Below are positions 1 to 5,989 of a stretch of DNA of 5,989 bases, piece by piece. Where the stretch lies: assembly GCA_002308795.1 (NCBI GenBank), contig DBVV01000159.1, positions 7,542-13,530 of the forward strand. Reading direction: 5' to 3'. Every line of letters begins with the position of its first letter. Within the stretch, counting starts at the first letter, position 1. Origin of the DNA: Mageeibacillus sp. UBA1255 (lineage in GTDB: Bacteria > Bacillota > Clostridia > UBA1212 > UBA1255). Made by a program: the position numbers and the translations under genes. The notes under the pieces were generated by a model. It did no database searches. It was not told where the DNA came from and saw only the letters and a program-made list of their open reading frames with translations.

Positions 1-772
1 CGGCGGCAGCCTCCCGGCGCAGCTTCTCCTTCATCTCTGCAAGGAAATCAGCCTCATCTTTTTCCATCTGCTCCATAACTGCAGTCTGATTAAGCACGTC
101 GATCTCAGCATTGACGTTCTCATCACTGTTTTCAGCCTTTTCAGGCAGTTCAAAGCCTGCCATTTTCCGGACCTTTATAACCATTGTCCCTGCGACCATA
201 TCACCGGCTCTCTGCGCTTTTTTTGAACAGATCGCCACGATACCGTCTGCCAGCTCCCCTCCGGGGATCAGATGAAAGAAACGCATCACGTTTCTCACCG
301 CGATCTGAGACGCCGTAGGAGCCTCTCCGCTTACTGAGATAACAGTTATACCCATAGCGCGCTTTCCCGGAGTGCGTCCGCGCATAAACGTTTCAAAAAG
401 TATGTAGTATAAAAGGCGCACAAAGAATATACTTATATAAACTATGAGTACGACCATCCCGATTTTATCAAAGAAATCCCAGGAGAAGTCCAGTTCTTTT
501 TCTCCGAATATGAAATCTCTTATATAAGCGAAATATACGACAGCGGCTATGAGAAGCCATCCGGCAATGCGGATGAGCATGTCAATAAAAAACGCGGCGT
601 ATCGCGTGGCTATCCCTGCGGTCTCGTAGTACAGCGAAACGTTCTCGTGCGTAGAAATATCAGTAAAATGCTCCGGTCTGACGCCGTTTCCGTCAGATTC
701 TCCGTTCCGGGGGCCTAACACGAACAAAGGATCTTTAACCGTTTCCAGATTGCTTTTCTTTGCCTTTTTCAT
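1..772 (-). CDS. RDD-family membrane protein, 3' end cut by the window
   Basis: The reading frame begins at ATG 772 and is open for 257 codons to the window edge, so the C-terminus is missing. An N-terminal stretch of about 48 polar residues is unlike most short RDD proteins. The RDD domain spans about 50-202. Its first helix has the signature R57, A60 and D64 in TRYAAFFID. Spans lie at about 59-83 and 105-128. The conserved loop GRTPGKRAMGITV is at 132-144, and the closing motif QRAGDMVAGTMV at 187-198 contains R188 and D191. After the domain a charged helical tail (about 206-257, rich in Glu and Lys) continues out of the window. RDD proteins are small membrane proteins, some linked to ion transport or antiport, and they often sit beside MoxR/DUF58 genes. 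The ATG is one base after the DUF58 stop, with AGGGA (787-783) ten bases upstream, so it belongs to the same operon. Its specific role is unknown. Confidence 0.9.
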   Translation of the reverse strand, partial: MKKAKKSNLETVKDPLFVLGPRNGESDGNGVRPEHFTDISTHENVSLYYETAGIATRYAAFFIDMLIRIAGWLLIAAVVYFAYIRDFIFGEKELDFSWDFFDKIGMVVLIVYISIFFVRLLYYILFETFMRGRTPGKRAMGITVISVSGEAPTASQIAVRNVMRFFHLIPGGELADGIVAICSKKAQRAGDMVAGTMVIKVRKMAGFELPEKAENSDENVNAEIDVLNQTAVMEQMEKDEADFLAEMKEKLRREAAA

Positions 773-773
773 C

Positions 774-2099
774 TTATAATATTCCCTGCTTCTTAATGTT
801 CAGATATGCTGAAACGGCCGTTAAGGATAACTGGTCCGGTCTGGTGTCAAAGTTGAGGATACCTGCCCCGGACAATATCTCGCTTATTTTCTTTCTGTCT
901 TTTACATATTTGAGAGCGGCCGAGCGAAGGTATGCGTCATCGTTCCCGGGCGTCTTAGATCTTCCGGATGCAATCTCTTCGGGCCTGGGGTCTCCTATGG
1001 TTATCGCGCACAGCAGATGCCTTCCCATATATGATTTGACCGCTTTTACAAATCGCAGAGCTTCTTCTTCATTGAACAGCTGAGTGAATACGAATACGAG
1101 CGACCTGCGCTTCACCGCCGAGGAAAAAACTGCCATTGCATTGTCGTAATCAGCCGCGCTCTCGTCGCTCCGCACCGCGTAGAGTTTATCCGCAAGCATC
1201 TCAAACTGGGCGCTTCCTTTATCTGCTTTTATGAAATGAGAAACCTGAGCTGAAAACAATTCCATGCCGATATTGTCTCCGCCGCGGATACAGTAGTCTG
1301 CCAGAAGGAACGCAGCGTTGATTCCGTAATCGAGTATGAGCATATCATTATAGACTGTGTTCATGACGCGGCTTGAATCAAGCAATACGTAAATATACTG
1401 GTTCCTTTCCGGGACGTATGTATTGACCATGATATTACCTGCGCGCGCCGTTGCAGCCCAGTTGATATAGCGGTAATTGTCGCCGGGAACGTATTCCCTA
1501 AGACTGCTGAATTCGCCTCCGTCCGAGTTCGTCCGTACCCGTTTTAGTCCCATACTGAACAGGCTTGCAGATAGCGCGGATATGCCGTAATCGGACAGAT
1601 CGCGCATATTAGGGTATACTCTGTACGTTCTTCCGTCGGAGTATTTCGCGGTCCTTCTTATAAGTCCGAGCACTCCCGGATAGCGGACGTTGATGCAGGG
1701 GAATGTGTATTCTCCTCTTTTGATCGGTTTCAGGTCATACGTAAATGTGCCTTCGGTGTGCGGCGCTATTTCACACGGTTCGGGGTCGTCTGCGCGTACG
1801 AAGTATTCGGGTACGTCGTCGCGTACTTCGATCTTCAGCGGAACGTCGGACGTGTTCCTTACTGTCAGGCTCGCTGTATGCGTGTGTCCGAGCGACATTT
1901 TTTCTTCAAGTTCCCTGTCCGGTATGATCTTTTTAGGCCCCGGCGTGGCGATCATATCATAGATGACCAGCGAAAGGACAATAACGTTCACCAGCACGCA
2001 GGAAAGGATGGCGTAGAACTTTCCTCCGGCGAGTCCCGCGATCAGTATGATGCCGGCGCATATCGTCAGCAGAAGAGCAAGCCTTTTAGTTACTCCCAT
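774..2099 (-). CDS. DUF58 domain-containing protein (vWA-like), membrane-anchored MoxR partner
   Basis: The protein has 441 residues. A short basic N-terminus (MGVTKR) is followed by two close membrane spans at about 7-26 and 29-51, which puts the rest of the chain in the cytoplasm. Residues 62-140 form a beta-rich, CARDB-like region common in this family. The DUF58 signature is clear at 201-221: REYVPGD, then YRYINW, then ATARAG. It is followed by the vWA start VLLDSSRVM, with D241 and S243. The metal-binding motif looks degenerate. The usual DxSxS has V245 at its last position, and the segment RRSLVFVFTQL (331-341) has Gln340 where relatives commonly have Asp. The protein is the expected partner or substrate of the MoxR ATPase encoded just upstream. 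Its ATG overlaps the MoxR stop by one base (TGATG). An AGGTGG (2118-2113) lies 13 bases upstream, somewhat far, so coupling to MoxR translation is likely. Confidence 0.92.
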   Translation of the reverse strand: MGVTKRLALLLTICAGIILIAGLAGGKFYAILSCVLVNVIVLSLVIYDMIATPGPKKIIPDRELEEKMSLGHTHTASLTVRNTSDVPLKIEVRDDVPEYFVRADDPEPCEIAPHTEGTFTYDLKPIKRGEYTFPCINVRYPGVLGLIRRTAKYSDGRTYRVYPNMRDLSDYGISALSASLFSMGLKRVRTNSDGGEFSSLREYVPGDNYRYINWAATARAGNIMVNTYVPERNQYIYVLLDSSRVMNTVYNDMLILDYGINAAFLLADYCIRGGDNIGMELFSAQVSHFIKADKGSAQFEMLADKLYAVRSDESAADYDNAMAVFSSAVKRRSLVFVFTQLFNEEEALRFVKAVKSYMGRHLLCAITIGDPRPEEIASGRSKTPGNDDAYLRSAALKYVKDRKKISEILSGAGILNFDTRPDQLSLTAVSAYLNIKKQGIL

Positions 2100-3046
2100 C
2101 AGCGCGGAATTTCCACCTTTCTGATAACGCTCATAAGAACGTTGTCAACGTTCACGCCGGATGCTCCGGCTTCGGGTCTTAATATTACTCTGTGTCTCAG
2201 CACGGGTAGCGCTATGTCGACAACGTCTTCGGGAAGCACGTAGTCTCTGCCGTTCATTGCCGCTGCGGTCCTGGCGCAGAGGAGGAGGGCTATTGACGCT
2301 CTGGGCGAAGCTCCCAGCATTATCTGTATCGACTGTCTTGTGGCGAACGTTATGCCCGTGATGTAATGGAGCACACCGTCTTCGACGTTGACCGCGGCGA
2401 TCTCTTTTCTGCATTCTTCTAATTCTTCCGGTGTGATGACGGGCTCAATATCTTCTACTCTGGCGTGCGCTCCGGTGAAGTTTCCGCTGTATCCTTTTAG
2501 CAACTGATCTTCGCTTTCGCGGGATATGTAGTTCACGTACAGTTTCATTAAGAAGCGGTCAAGCTGTGCTTCCGGCAGAGGATACGTTCCTTCGTATTCG
2601 AGCGGGTTCTGTGTCGCGACAACGAAGAACGGGTCCGGGAGCTTCATCGTTTCGCCGTCGATCGTTACCGATCTTTCTTCCATCGCCTCCAGCAGCGCCG
2701 ATTGTGTCTTCGGCGGGGTGCGGTTGATCTCGTCGGCAAGAAGTATGTTGGTGAATACCGGTCCTTTTTTCAGGTGGAATTCAGCGTCCTTAGCGTTGAA
2801 TACGTTCGTGCCAAGTATGTCGGAGGGCATCAGGTCGGGCGTGAACTGCACTCTTTTAAAATCCGCTCTGATCGCTCTTGCCAGTGATTTCGCGGACAAT
2901 GTCTTGCCCAGTCCCGGTACGCCTTCCATGAGTACGTGACCGCCGGATATCATTGCGATGAGCAGGTGCCTTAAGAAGTCCTCCTGCCCGATTATCACCT
3001 TTGATAGTTCTTCGAGTATCTGTTTTGATTTTTGTTCTACCGTCAT
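2099..3046 (-). CDS. MoxR-family AAA+ ATPase
   Basis: The protein has 315 residues, the usual size for MoxR proteins. All hallmark motifs are intact: Walker A GVPGLGKT at 42-49; the substrate-loop region FTPDLMPSDILG at 68-79; Walker B with the catalytic pair D105-E106 in LLADEINR; sensor 1 ATQNP at 144-148; the EGTYPLPEAQLDRF segment at 152-165; and sensor 2 GASPRAS at 245-251. The protein should be an active, soluble ATPase forming a hexamer-type ring that remodels or assembles partner proteins. MoxR proteins of this kind are encoded with vWA-type partners, and the DUF58 gene follows immediately. The start ATG shares ATGA with the DUF4350 stop and has AAGGAA (3060-3055) eight bases upstream. 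The stop overlaps the DUF58 start as TGATG. Its target is unknown; control of an envelope complex is inference. The gene symbol moxR is sometimes used for such proteins but is not unique to this one, so none is given. Confidence 0.95.
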   Translation of the reverse strand: MTVEQKSKQILEELSKVIIGQEDFLRHLLIAMISGGHVLMEGVPGLGKTLSAKSLARAIRADFKRVQFTPDLMPSDILGTNVFNAKDAEFHLKKGPVFTNILLADEINRTPPKTQSALLEAMEERSVTIDGETMKLPDPFFVVATQNPLEYEGTYPLPEAQLDRFLMKLYVNYISRESEDQLLKGYSGNFTGAHARVEDIEPVITPEELEECRKEIAAVNVEDGVLHYITGITFATRQSIQIMLGASPRASIALLLCARTAAAMNGRDYVLPEDVVDIALPVLRHRVILRPEAGASGVNVDNVLMSVIRKVEIPR

Positions 3047-4272
3047 TGCAACCGTTCCTTCCGTATCTGATCCATTTTCTGGATGTATTTTTCAAGCAGC
3101 TTGTCAGGGAACCGGATATTGTCCGCGTTTTTATACACGGCAGACAGTTCGTCCAGTCCGCTGCCTTTGAATGTTTCTGTTTCGAGTGCCGTTTCGAGTA
3201 TCTCTGAGTATGCCGTTCCTTCCGGTATGCCCAGAGATCTTCCTATATCTTCTGCGAGTGCTTCCATATGTATCTTAAAGCCGATGGCTCCGGATCCCGT
3301 GCGTCTGTAGAGTTTCGCCATGGCGTCAATATGTTCTGTTTCGTTCCGTTTTTCTTCTGCTCCGACTTTTACGGGTGCTCCGAATCGCTGGGCGGTGCTT
3401 ACGAAGTATATGACGGCGGCGAGGCCAAGTTCTATCAGGCATATTACGAATCCGTATCCGAGGATATCCGGTACCGGATCTGACTGGATCCCGGCGTAAT
3501 ATTCGTCAAAAAGTACTTTTTTGATGTTTCTTTCTTTGCATATCTGCTCAAGTTTCACAAGCAGTTTTGCGCCGTAATGCTTGTCCGATTTCATCGATTC
3601 GTTTCGCAATGTGCTGACTGTTTCGGAGAAGATCATCATTCCTTTTCCGTATTCGATCGTGACCCACAGTCCATCTTCGTCGTCAAATTCGATATTTCCT
3701 ATGAGACCGATCTTTCCGATCATTTCCGGGTCGATCAGGCCTTCGTACGGGACTTCCTCCGGATCGTATTCTTCGAGTGTTTGGGCCTGCGCAGAGAGTG
3801 CTTTGTTTTTCTTTTCTGTGTCTTGTGTCTCGAATATTTTATTTCCGGCGTTTCTTAGTATGTCGTTGATCACGATATACAGTGATTCGTCTGTTATGAA
3901 GGTGAAAATGCCTCCGTTTTCAATATAGTTAAACAATTCTTCTATTTCAGATACCGAAAAGCCGTAATATTCGGTGACGGTGCAGACTGCTATAGAGTCT
4001 TTGGGCAGGAATCTTGCAATTTTTGTATATCTTTCGACTTTTGCGTCTGTTTTTTCTTCCAGATATTGTTTTGCGGAAAGGTATATCGCTTTAAGGCCCC
4101 GATCCGACGACCCGTACGTATTGTCCGAATTGCGGTTTTCGGAGGGTATGAACAGCTTGTCGACGATGACCAGCAGAATGATCGTCGCGAGCAGTATCAG
4201 GGCGATCTTGAGTATGGTCTTGCCCGGACTTTTTTTCGGTCTGCCGGTGTAGGACGGTGTTTTTTCAGCCAT
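3043..4272 (-). CDS. DUF4350 domain-containing membrane protein
   Basis: The protein has 409 residues counted from ATG 4272. A basic N-terminus (RPKKSPGK, about 11-18) precedes a membrane anchor at about 19-41. The DUF4350 domain follows at about 50-225. It starts with the SSDRGLKAIY region, typical of the part that reads a truncated or GATase-like fold, and contains the ENGGIFTFITDES stretch near 118-130. A charged insertion lies at about 149-176, and DEYY occurs at 256-259. A second span lies at about 270-293, followed by AQRFGAP (294-300) and a cytoplasmic tail with the conserved pattern around E313 to R324 (HIDAMAKLYRRTG). By the positive-inside rule the DUF4350 domain faces outward and both ends are cytoplasmic. 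Function is unknown; the family is a constant partner of MoxR/DUF58 operons. The start overlaps the DUF4129 gene by eight bases, and the stop overlaps the MoxR start in an ATGA. Family assignment is confident; the mechanistic role is not. Confidence 0.85.
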   Translation of the reverse strand: MAEKTPSYTGRPKKSPGKTILKIALILLATIILLVIVDKLFIPSENRNSDNTYGSSDRGLKAIYLSAKQYLEEKTDAKVERYTKIARFLPKDSIAVCTVTEYYGFSVSEIEELFNYIENGGIFTFITDESLYIVINDILRNAGNKIFETQDTEKKNKALSAQAQTLEEYDPEEVPYEGLIDPEMIGKIGLIGNIEFDDEDGLWVTIEYGKGMMIFSETVSTLRNESMKSDKHYGAKLLVKLEQICKERNIKKVLFDEYYAGIQSDPVPDILGYGFVICLIELGLAAVIYFVSTAQRFGAPVKVGAEEKRNETEHIDAMAKLYRRTGSGAIGFKIHMEALAEDIGRSLGIPEGTAYSEILETALETETFKGSGLDELSAVYKNADNIRFPDKLLEKYIQKMDQIRKERLQ

Positions 4273-4984
4273 TGTCCCGGTCACCTGACTTTCCCGTGCG
4301 GCCGTCGATCAGGCCGAGTATCGTGGTTCGTTCCCGGAAGAAGTTGTCCAGTTCAGTCATCCCGATCTTCTTTCCTCCGTACCATACGCGATTGAACGTG
4401 TCGAAGAACGGTTTTACTTTTTCAGTTCCTTCCCTGCCTGATCCGAGCGTTTCTTTCATATAGCTTCTGTTTGTTTTGTATCGGGCTATTTTTATGATCT
4501 CGCGTTTGTTCAGTTCGGTGAGGAGGTTTATGAACAGATATCTGAACGAGAGCCTCGTCTGTCCTTCAGCTCTGTATTTTTCGGCGAGTGCGAGTGCTGC
4601 GTCTGGGTCGTGTGAGTATTCTGCGAGTTCTCTGTCTTCCTCGGAGATCATTTTTCTTATTTTTCCGCGTCTGAGTATTTTGATGAATACTATTATGATG
4701 GCTATGATCGCGGCAACTATCAGTGTGATTATTATTATTTTTGCGATCGTTTTAGCTGCTGTGGCGTCTCCGCCTCCGCCTCCGAAGTTGAGATTGAGGC
4801 GGCCAAGCAGTTTTTCGAGCCATTCGTTAATGGCTTTTAGTATTTTGGAGAAGAATTCCTGTATTTTGTCGAGTATTTTTTTTAGCCAGTCTAGGTTTAT
4901 CTGGCGTTCTTTGCTCCGGTTGAATTCGCTCCTTGAAAGTACCTCTTCGATCACTTTCTCGGCTTCCTGGTAGCTGCCGTTCAT
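4265..4984 (-). CDS. DUF4129 domain-containing single-pass membrane protein
   Basis: The protein has 239 residues. Residues 1-62 form an amphipathic, Trp-containing helical region (EFNRSKER, then DWLKKILDKIQEFF and NEWLEKLLGRL), typical of the N-terminal part of DUF4129 proteins. A run of five glycines (68-72) leads into one membrane span at about 80-104, followed by a basic stop (KILRRGKIRK). The C-terminal DUF4129 domain lies at about 130-215, with the family signatures RLSFRYLFINLLTEL, the TNRSY motif near 171-175 and the FNRVWYGG motif near 197-204. The basic residues after the span suggest that the DUF4129 domain is cytoplasmic and the N-terminal part is outside, although no signal peptide is present. 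The family's biochemical role is unknown. It regularly accompanies MoxR, DUF58, DUF4350 and transglutaminase-like genes. The ATG shares ATGA with the preceding stop and has AGGGAG (4998-4993) eight bases upstream. Confidence 0.88.
   Translation of the reverse strand: MNGSYQEAEKVIEEVLSRSEFNRSKERQINLDWLKKILDKIQEFFSKILKAINEWLEKLLGRLNLNFGGGGGDATAAKTIAKIIIITLIVAAIIAIIIVFIKILRRGKIRKMISEEDRELAEYSHDPDAALALAEKYRAEGQTRLSFRYLFINLLTELNKREIIKIARYKTNRSYMKETLGSGREGTEKVKPFFDTFNRVWYGGKKIGMTELDNFFRERTTILGLIDGRTGKSGDRDNG
4281..4286 (-). promoter_or_regulatory. Ribosome binding site of the DUF4350 gene (sets the start at 4272)
   Basis: AGGTGA on the minus strand ends eight bases before ATG at 4272. The upstream GTG (4284-4282), which would add four residues, lies inside this site and has only a weak purine stretch of its own. 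The ATG is therefore the better start. Confidence 0.7.
4767..4784. repeat. Short hexanucleotide repeat in the Gly linker of the DUF4129 gene
   Basis: About three copies of a CCGCCT-type hexamer (plus strand) encode the five-glycine run at residues 68-72 of the DUF4129 protein, just before its membrane span. Because the unit is six bases, changes in copy number would keep the frame and only alter the length of a flexible linker. Confidence 0.55.
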
Positions 4985-5913
4985 TGGTCGTTCTCCCTTA
5001 GATATGCTGCTACTGCCAGTTCCTGTTTGCGAAGGTCATTGTCCGGCATGTCGTGGATGAATGAAAACGTGATCGCGATCGTTCCGAAGAAGTACCCGAG
5101 TCCGGAGAATACGGCTAATATTGCCCCGAACAGAACAGTTACAAAGTTGCTGGTGAATACGCTGAATGCCTGAAGGGCGCCGATAGCTGTTTCGATCCCG
5201 GAGGAAACGATTATTGTTACCACGTATATCGAGAGGAGCCTGCGCATCTTGCCTTTGGTTGCTTTCCATGATGCTCCCATAGCGGCGAAGACTCCTTTGT
5301 TTTCGATCAATGCGAACTGTGACATGTATGTGAACCGGAGTGTCAAATATATGCCTATTATAATTATTAACATCATAAATCCGAAAAATACGGCAAATAT
5401 AATTATCGGTGAATTGTCCGCGGCTCCGAATTCTGATCTGGCGGCAATGTTGGCGATGATGGCAATTAATATTATGTAAATTATCCAGATGATGCTCGTT
5501 GCTGCTGCGGAGGCGAAGAGTTCGAATACGATGCTTTGCAGGAGCTGGCGGAATCCTCTGGATACTCTTCTTTTCAGGCCGGGGCGGTCTCCGAAGACGG
5601 TGTACCGGTACGTGGAGTATATCAATCCGCCGTCAATGACGTGAATGAATATTGCGTAGTATAAGGTCGTTATGGTCGAGCTGAGCATGATCATCATTAT
5701 TATGCCTAGCGCGGCAAATGCGTCATCGTACGTGTCTTCGAGCAGACTTACGATCACGAACGAGTTCATGGTCATTGCTCTAATGATGGTGAACGGGACG
5801 TGGAATATCAGCAGAAGAGGGAGAATCGTTTTCCATTCTCTTCTGGCATAGGTGAATGCGTAGTCTACGCAATCTGATGCTCTAATTTTTTTATTCGTCC
5901 ATCCTTCGTTCAT
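4981..5913 (-). CDS. Multi-pass integral membrane protein, GPDPase_memb/YciC-like, function unknown
   Basis: The protein has 310 residues and is strongly hydrophobic. Membrane segments are visible at about residues 29-47, 66-92, 125-157, 168-193, 224-246 and 255-290, so roughly six spans, with no signal peptide. A charged stretch at 110-122 (RPGLKRRVSRGFR) separates two spans. The segment at about 192-222, with an LRF/SQFALIENKG start followed by ASWKATKGKMRR, resembles the conserved loop of bacterial membrane proteins related to the GPDPase membrane domain and YciC. In those families a predicted loop carries a pattern of Ala, Ser and Lys-Gly before the next span. The family assignment is by eye and no catalytic residues are seen. 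It is the first gene of the operon, and its TGA overlaps the ATG of the DUF4129 gene in an ATGA. The start at 5913 was chosen for its GGAGG. It may be a membrane assembly or transport component of the MoxR system, which is inference from context only. Confidence 0.8.
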   Translation of the reverse strand: MNEGWTNKKIRASDCVDYAFTYARREWKTILPLLLIFHVPFTIIRAMTMNSFVIVSLLEDTYDDAFAALGIIMMIMLSSTITTLYYAIFIHVIDGGLIYSTYRYTVFGDRPGLKRRVSRGFRQLLQSIVFELFASAAATSIIWIIYIILIAIIANIAARSEFGAADNSPIIIFAVFFGFMMLIIIIGIYLTLRFTYMSQFALIENKGVFAAMGASWKATKGKMRRLLSIYVVTIIVSSGIETAIGALQAFSVFTSNFVTVLFGAILAVFSGLGYFFGTIAITFSFIHDMPDNDLRKQELAVAAYLRENDQ

Positions 5914-5918
5914 GTGGT

Positions 5919-5923
5919 CCTCC
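5919..5923 (-). promoter_or_regulatory. Ribosome binding site of the first gene (sets the start at 5913)
   Basis: GGAGG lies five bases upstream of ATG at 5913 on the minus strand. The open reading frame could be extended upstream to a TTG at 5985. That extension would run through the promoter and contain no recognisable protein sequence, so this site fixes the start at 5913. Confidence 0.85.
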
Positions 5924-5934
5924 GTATGGTTGGG

Positions 5935-5963
5935 ATTAGAGCACCGGCGCCAGCCGCTGTCAA
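5935..5963 (-). promoter_or_regulatory. Sigma-70/sigma-A type promoter of the operon
   Basis: Read on the minus strand, TTGACA (5963-5958) is a perfect -35 box. It is followed by a 17-base spacer and TCTAAT (5940-5935), a -10 box with one mismatch to TATAAT. Transcription would start near 5927-5931, giving a leader of only about 14 to 18 bases that consists of little more than the ribosome binding site. The position directly upstream of the first gene of a closely packed operon supports the call. The spacer contains the short palindrome GGCGCC, but no clear operator is visible. Confidence 0.75.
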
Positions 5964-5989
5964 TGCCGAGGGAACCGGAGGTCAACGGC

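Noticed and set aside
1690..2243. Long plus-strand open frames across the DUF58 and MoxR genes (for example 1758-2243)
   Set aside because: They lie antisense to well-supported genes, overlap one another in different frames, and have Arg/Cys/Ser-rich translations with no domain pattern. They are mirror frames of the minus-strand coding sequence.
2145..2414. Minus-strand open frame inside the MoxR gene
   Set aside because: It is out of frame within an intact MoxR gene, and its Arg-rich translation matches no family.
4273..4284. GTG start at 4284 for the DUF4350 gene
   Set aside because: The GTG is part of the AGGTGA that serves ATG 4272 and has no good site of its own. It would add only four residues, so the alternative is possible but weaker.
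3974..4973. Plus-strand open frames opposite the DUF4350 and DUF4129 genes (for example 4476-4973)
   Set aside because: Their Ser/Ile-rich translations are the reverse complement of hydrophobic and charged codons in the real genes; no family features are seen.
5944..5953. GGCGCC palindrome in the promoter spacer as an operator
   Set aside because: It is only six perfect bases, with mismatched flanks and no second copy, so it is too weak to call.
5919..5981. Inverted repeat of CCTCCG (5981-5976) with the CGGAGG of the first ribosome binding site, as a possible switch
   Set aside because: The six-base match is short, and its upstream arm lies before the promoter, so it would not be in the main transcript. 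Chance pairing is the simpler explanation.
5914..5985. Extension of the first gene upstream to a TTG at 5985, giving a 334-residue protein
   Set aside because: The extra 24 residues overlap the promoter and the ribosome binding site and show no protein-like pattern; GGAGG is correctly placed for ATG 5913.

Overview
The window is almost entirely one tightly packed operon on the minus strand. It reads from about position 5930 down past position 1, where the last gene is cut by the window edge. The mid-range base composition, strong AGGAGG-type ribosome binding sites, near-consensus housekeeping promoter and protein families suggest a Gram-positive bacterium of the Clostridia (Bacillota). That assignment is inference. 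A moderate-GC actinobacterium is less likely but not excluded.

Layout in transcription order: a promoter and short leader (5914-5963); a multi-pass membrane protein resembling the GPDPase_memb/YciC-type family (5913-4981); a DUF4129 protein (4984-4265); a DUF4350 protein (4272-3043); a MoxR-family AAA+ ATPase (3046-2099); a DUF58 protein with a von Willebrand A-like fold (2099-774); and an RDD-family membrane protein (772 to beyond 1). Neighbouring genes overlap by 1, 4 or 8 bases or are one base apart, so there are no intergenic gaps and translation is probably coupled along the transcript. The only non-coding stretch is 5914-5989, upstream of the first gene.

The set DUF4129, DUF4350, MoxR, DUF58 and RDD is a recurrent but poorly understood bacterial cluster; from memory, a related set surrounds moxR2 in mycobacteria. 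The MoxR ATPase is probably the soluble chaperone-like motor. DUF58 would be its membrane-tethered partner on the cytoplasmic side, and DUF4350 and DUF4129 would be anchored parts of the same envelope machine. The lead membrane protein and the RDD protein would be additional membrane components. The molecular function is not known from sequence.

The most notable details are the apparent loss of metal-site (MIDAS) residues in the DUF58 protein, the novel-looking lead membrane protein, a very good sigma-70/sigma-A promoter with a short leader, and the continuous translational coupling. No RNA genes, mobile elements, CRISPR arrays or terminators were seen.
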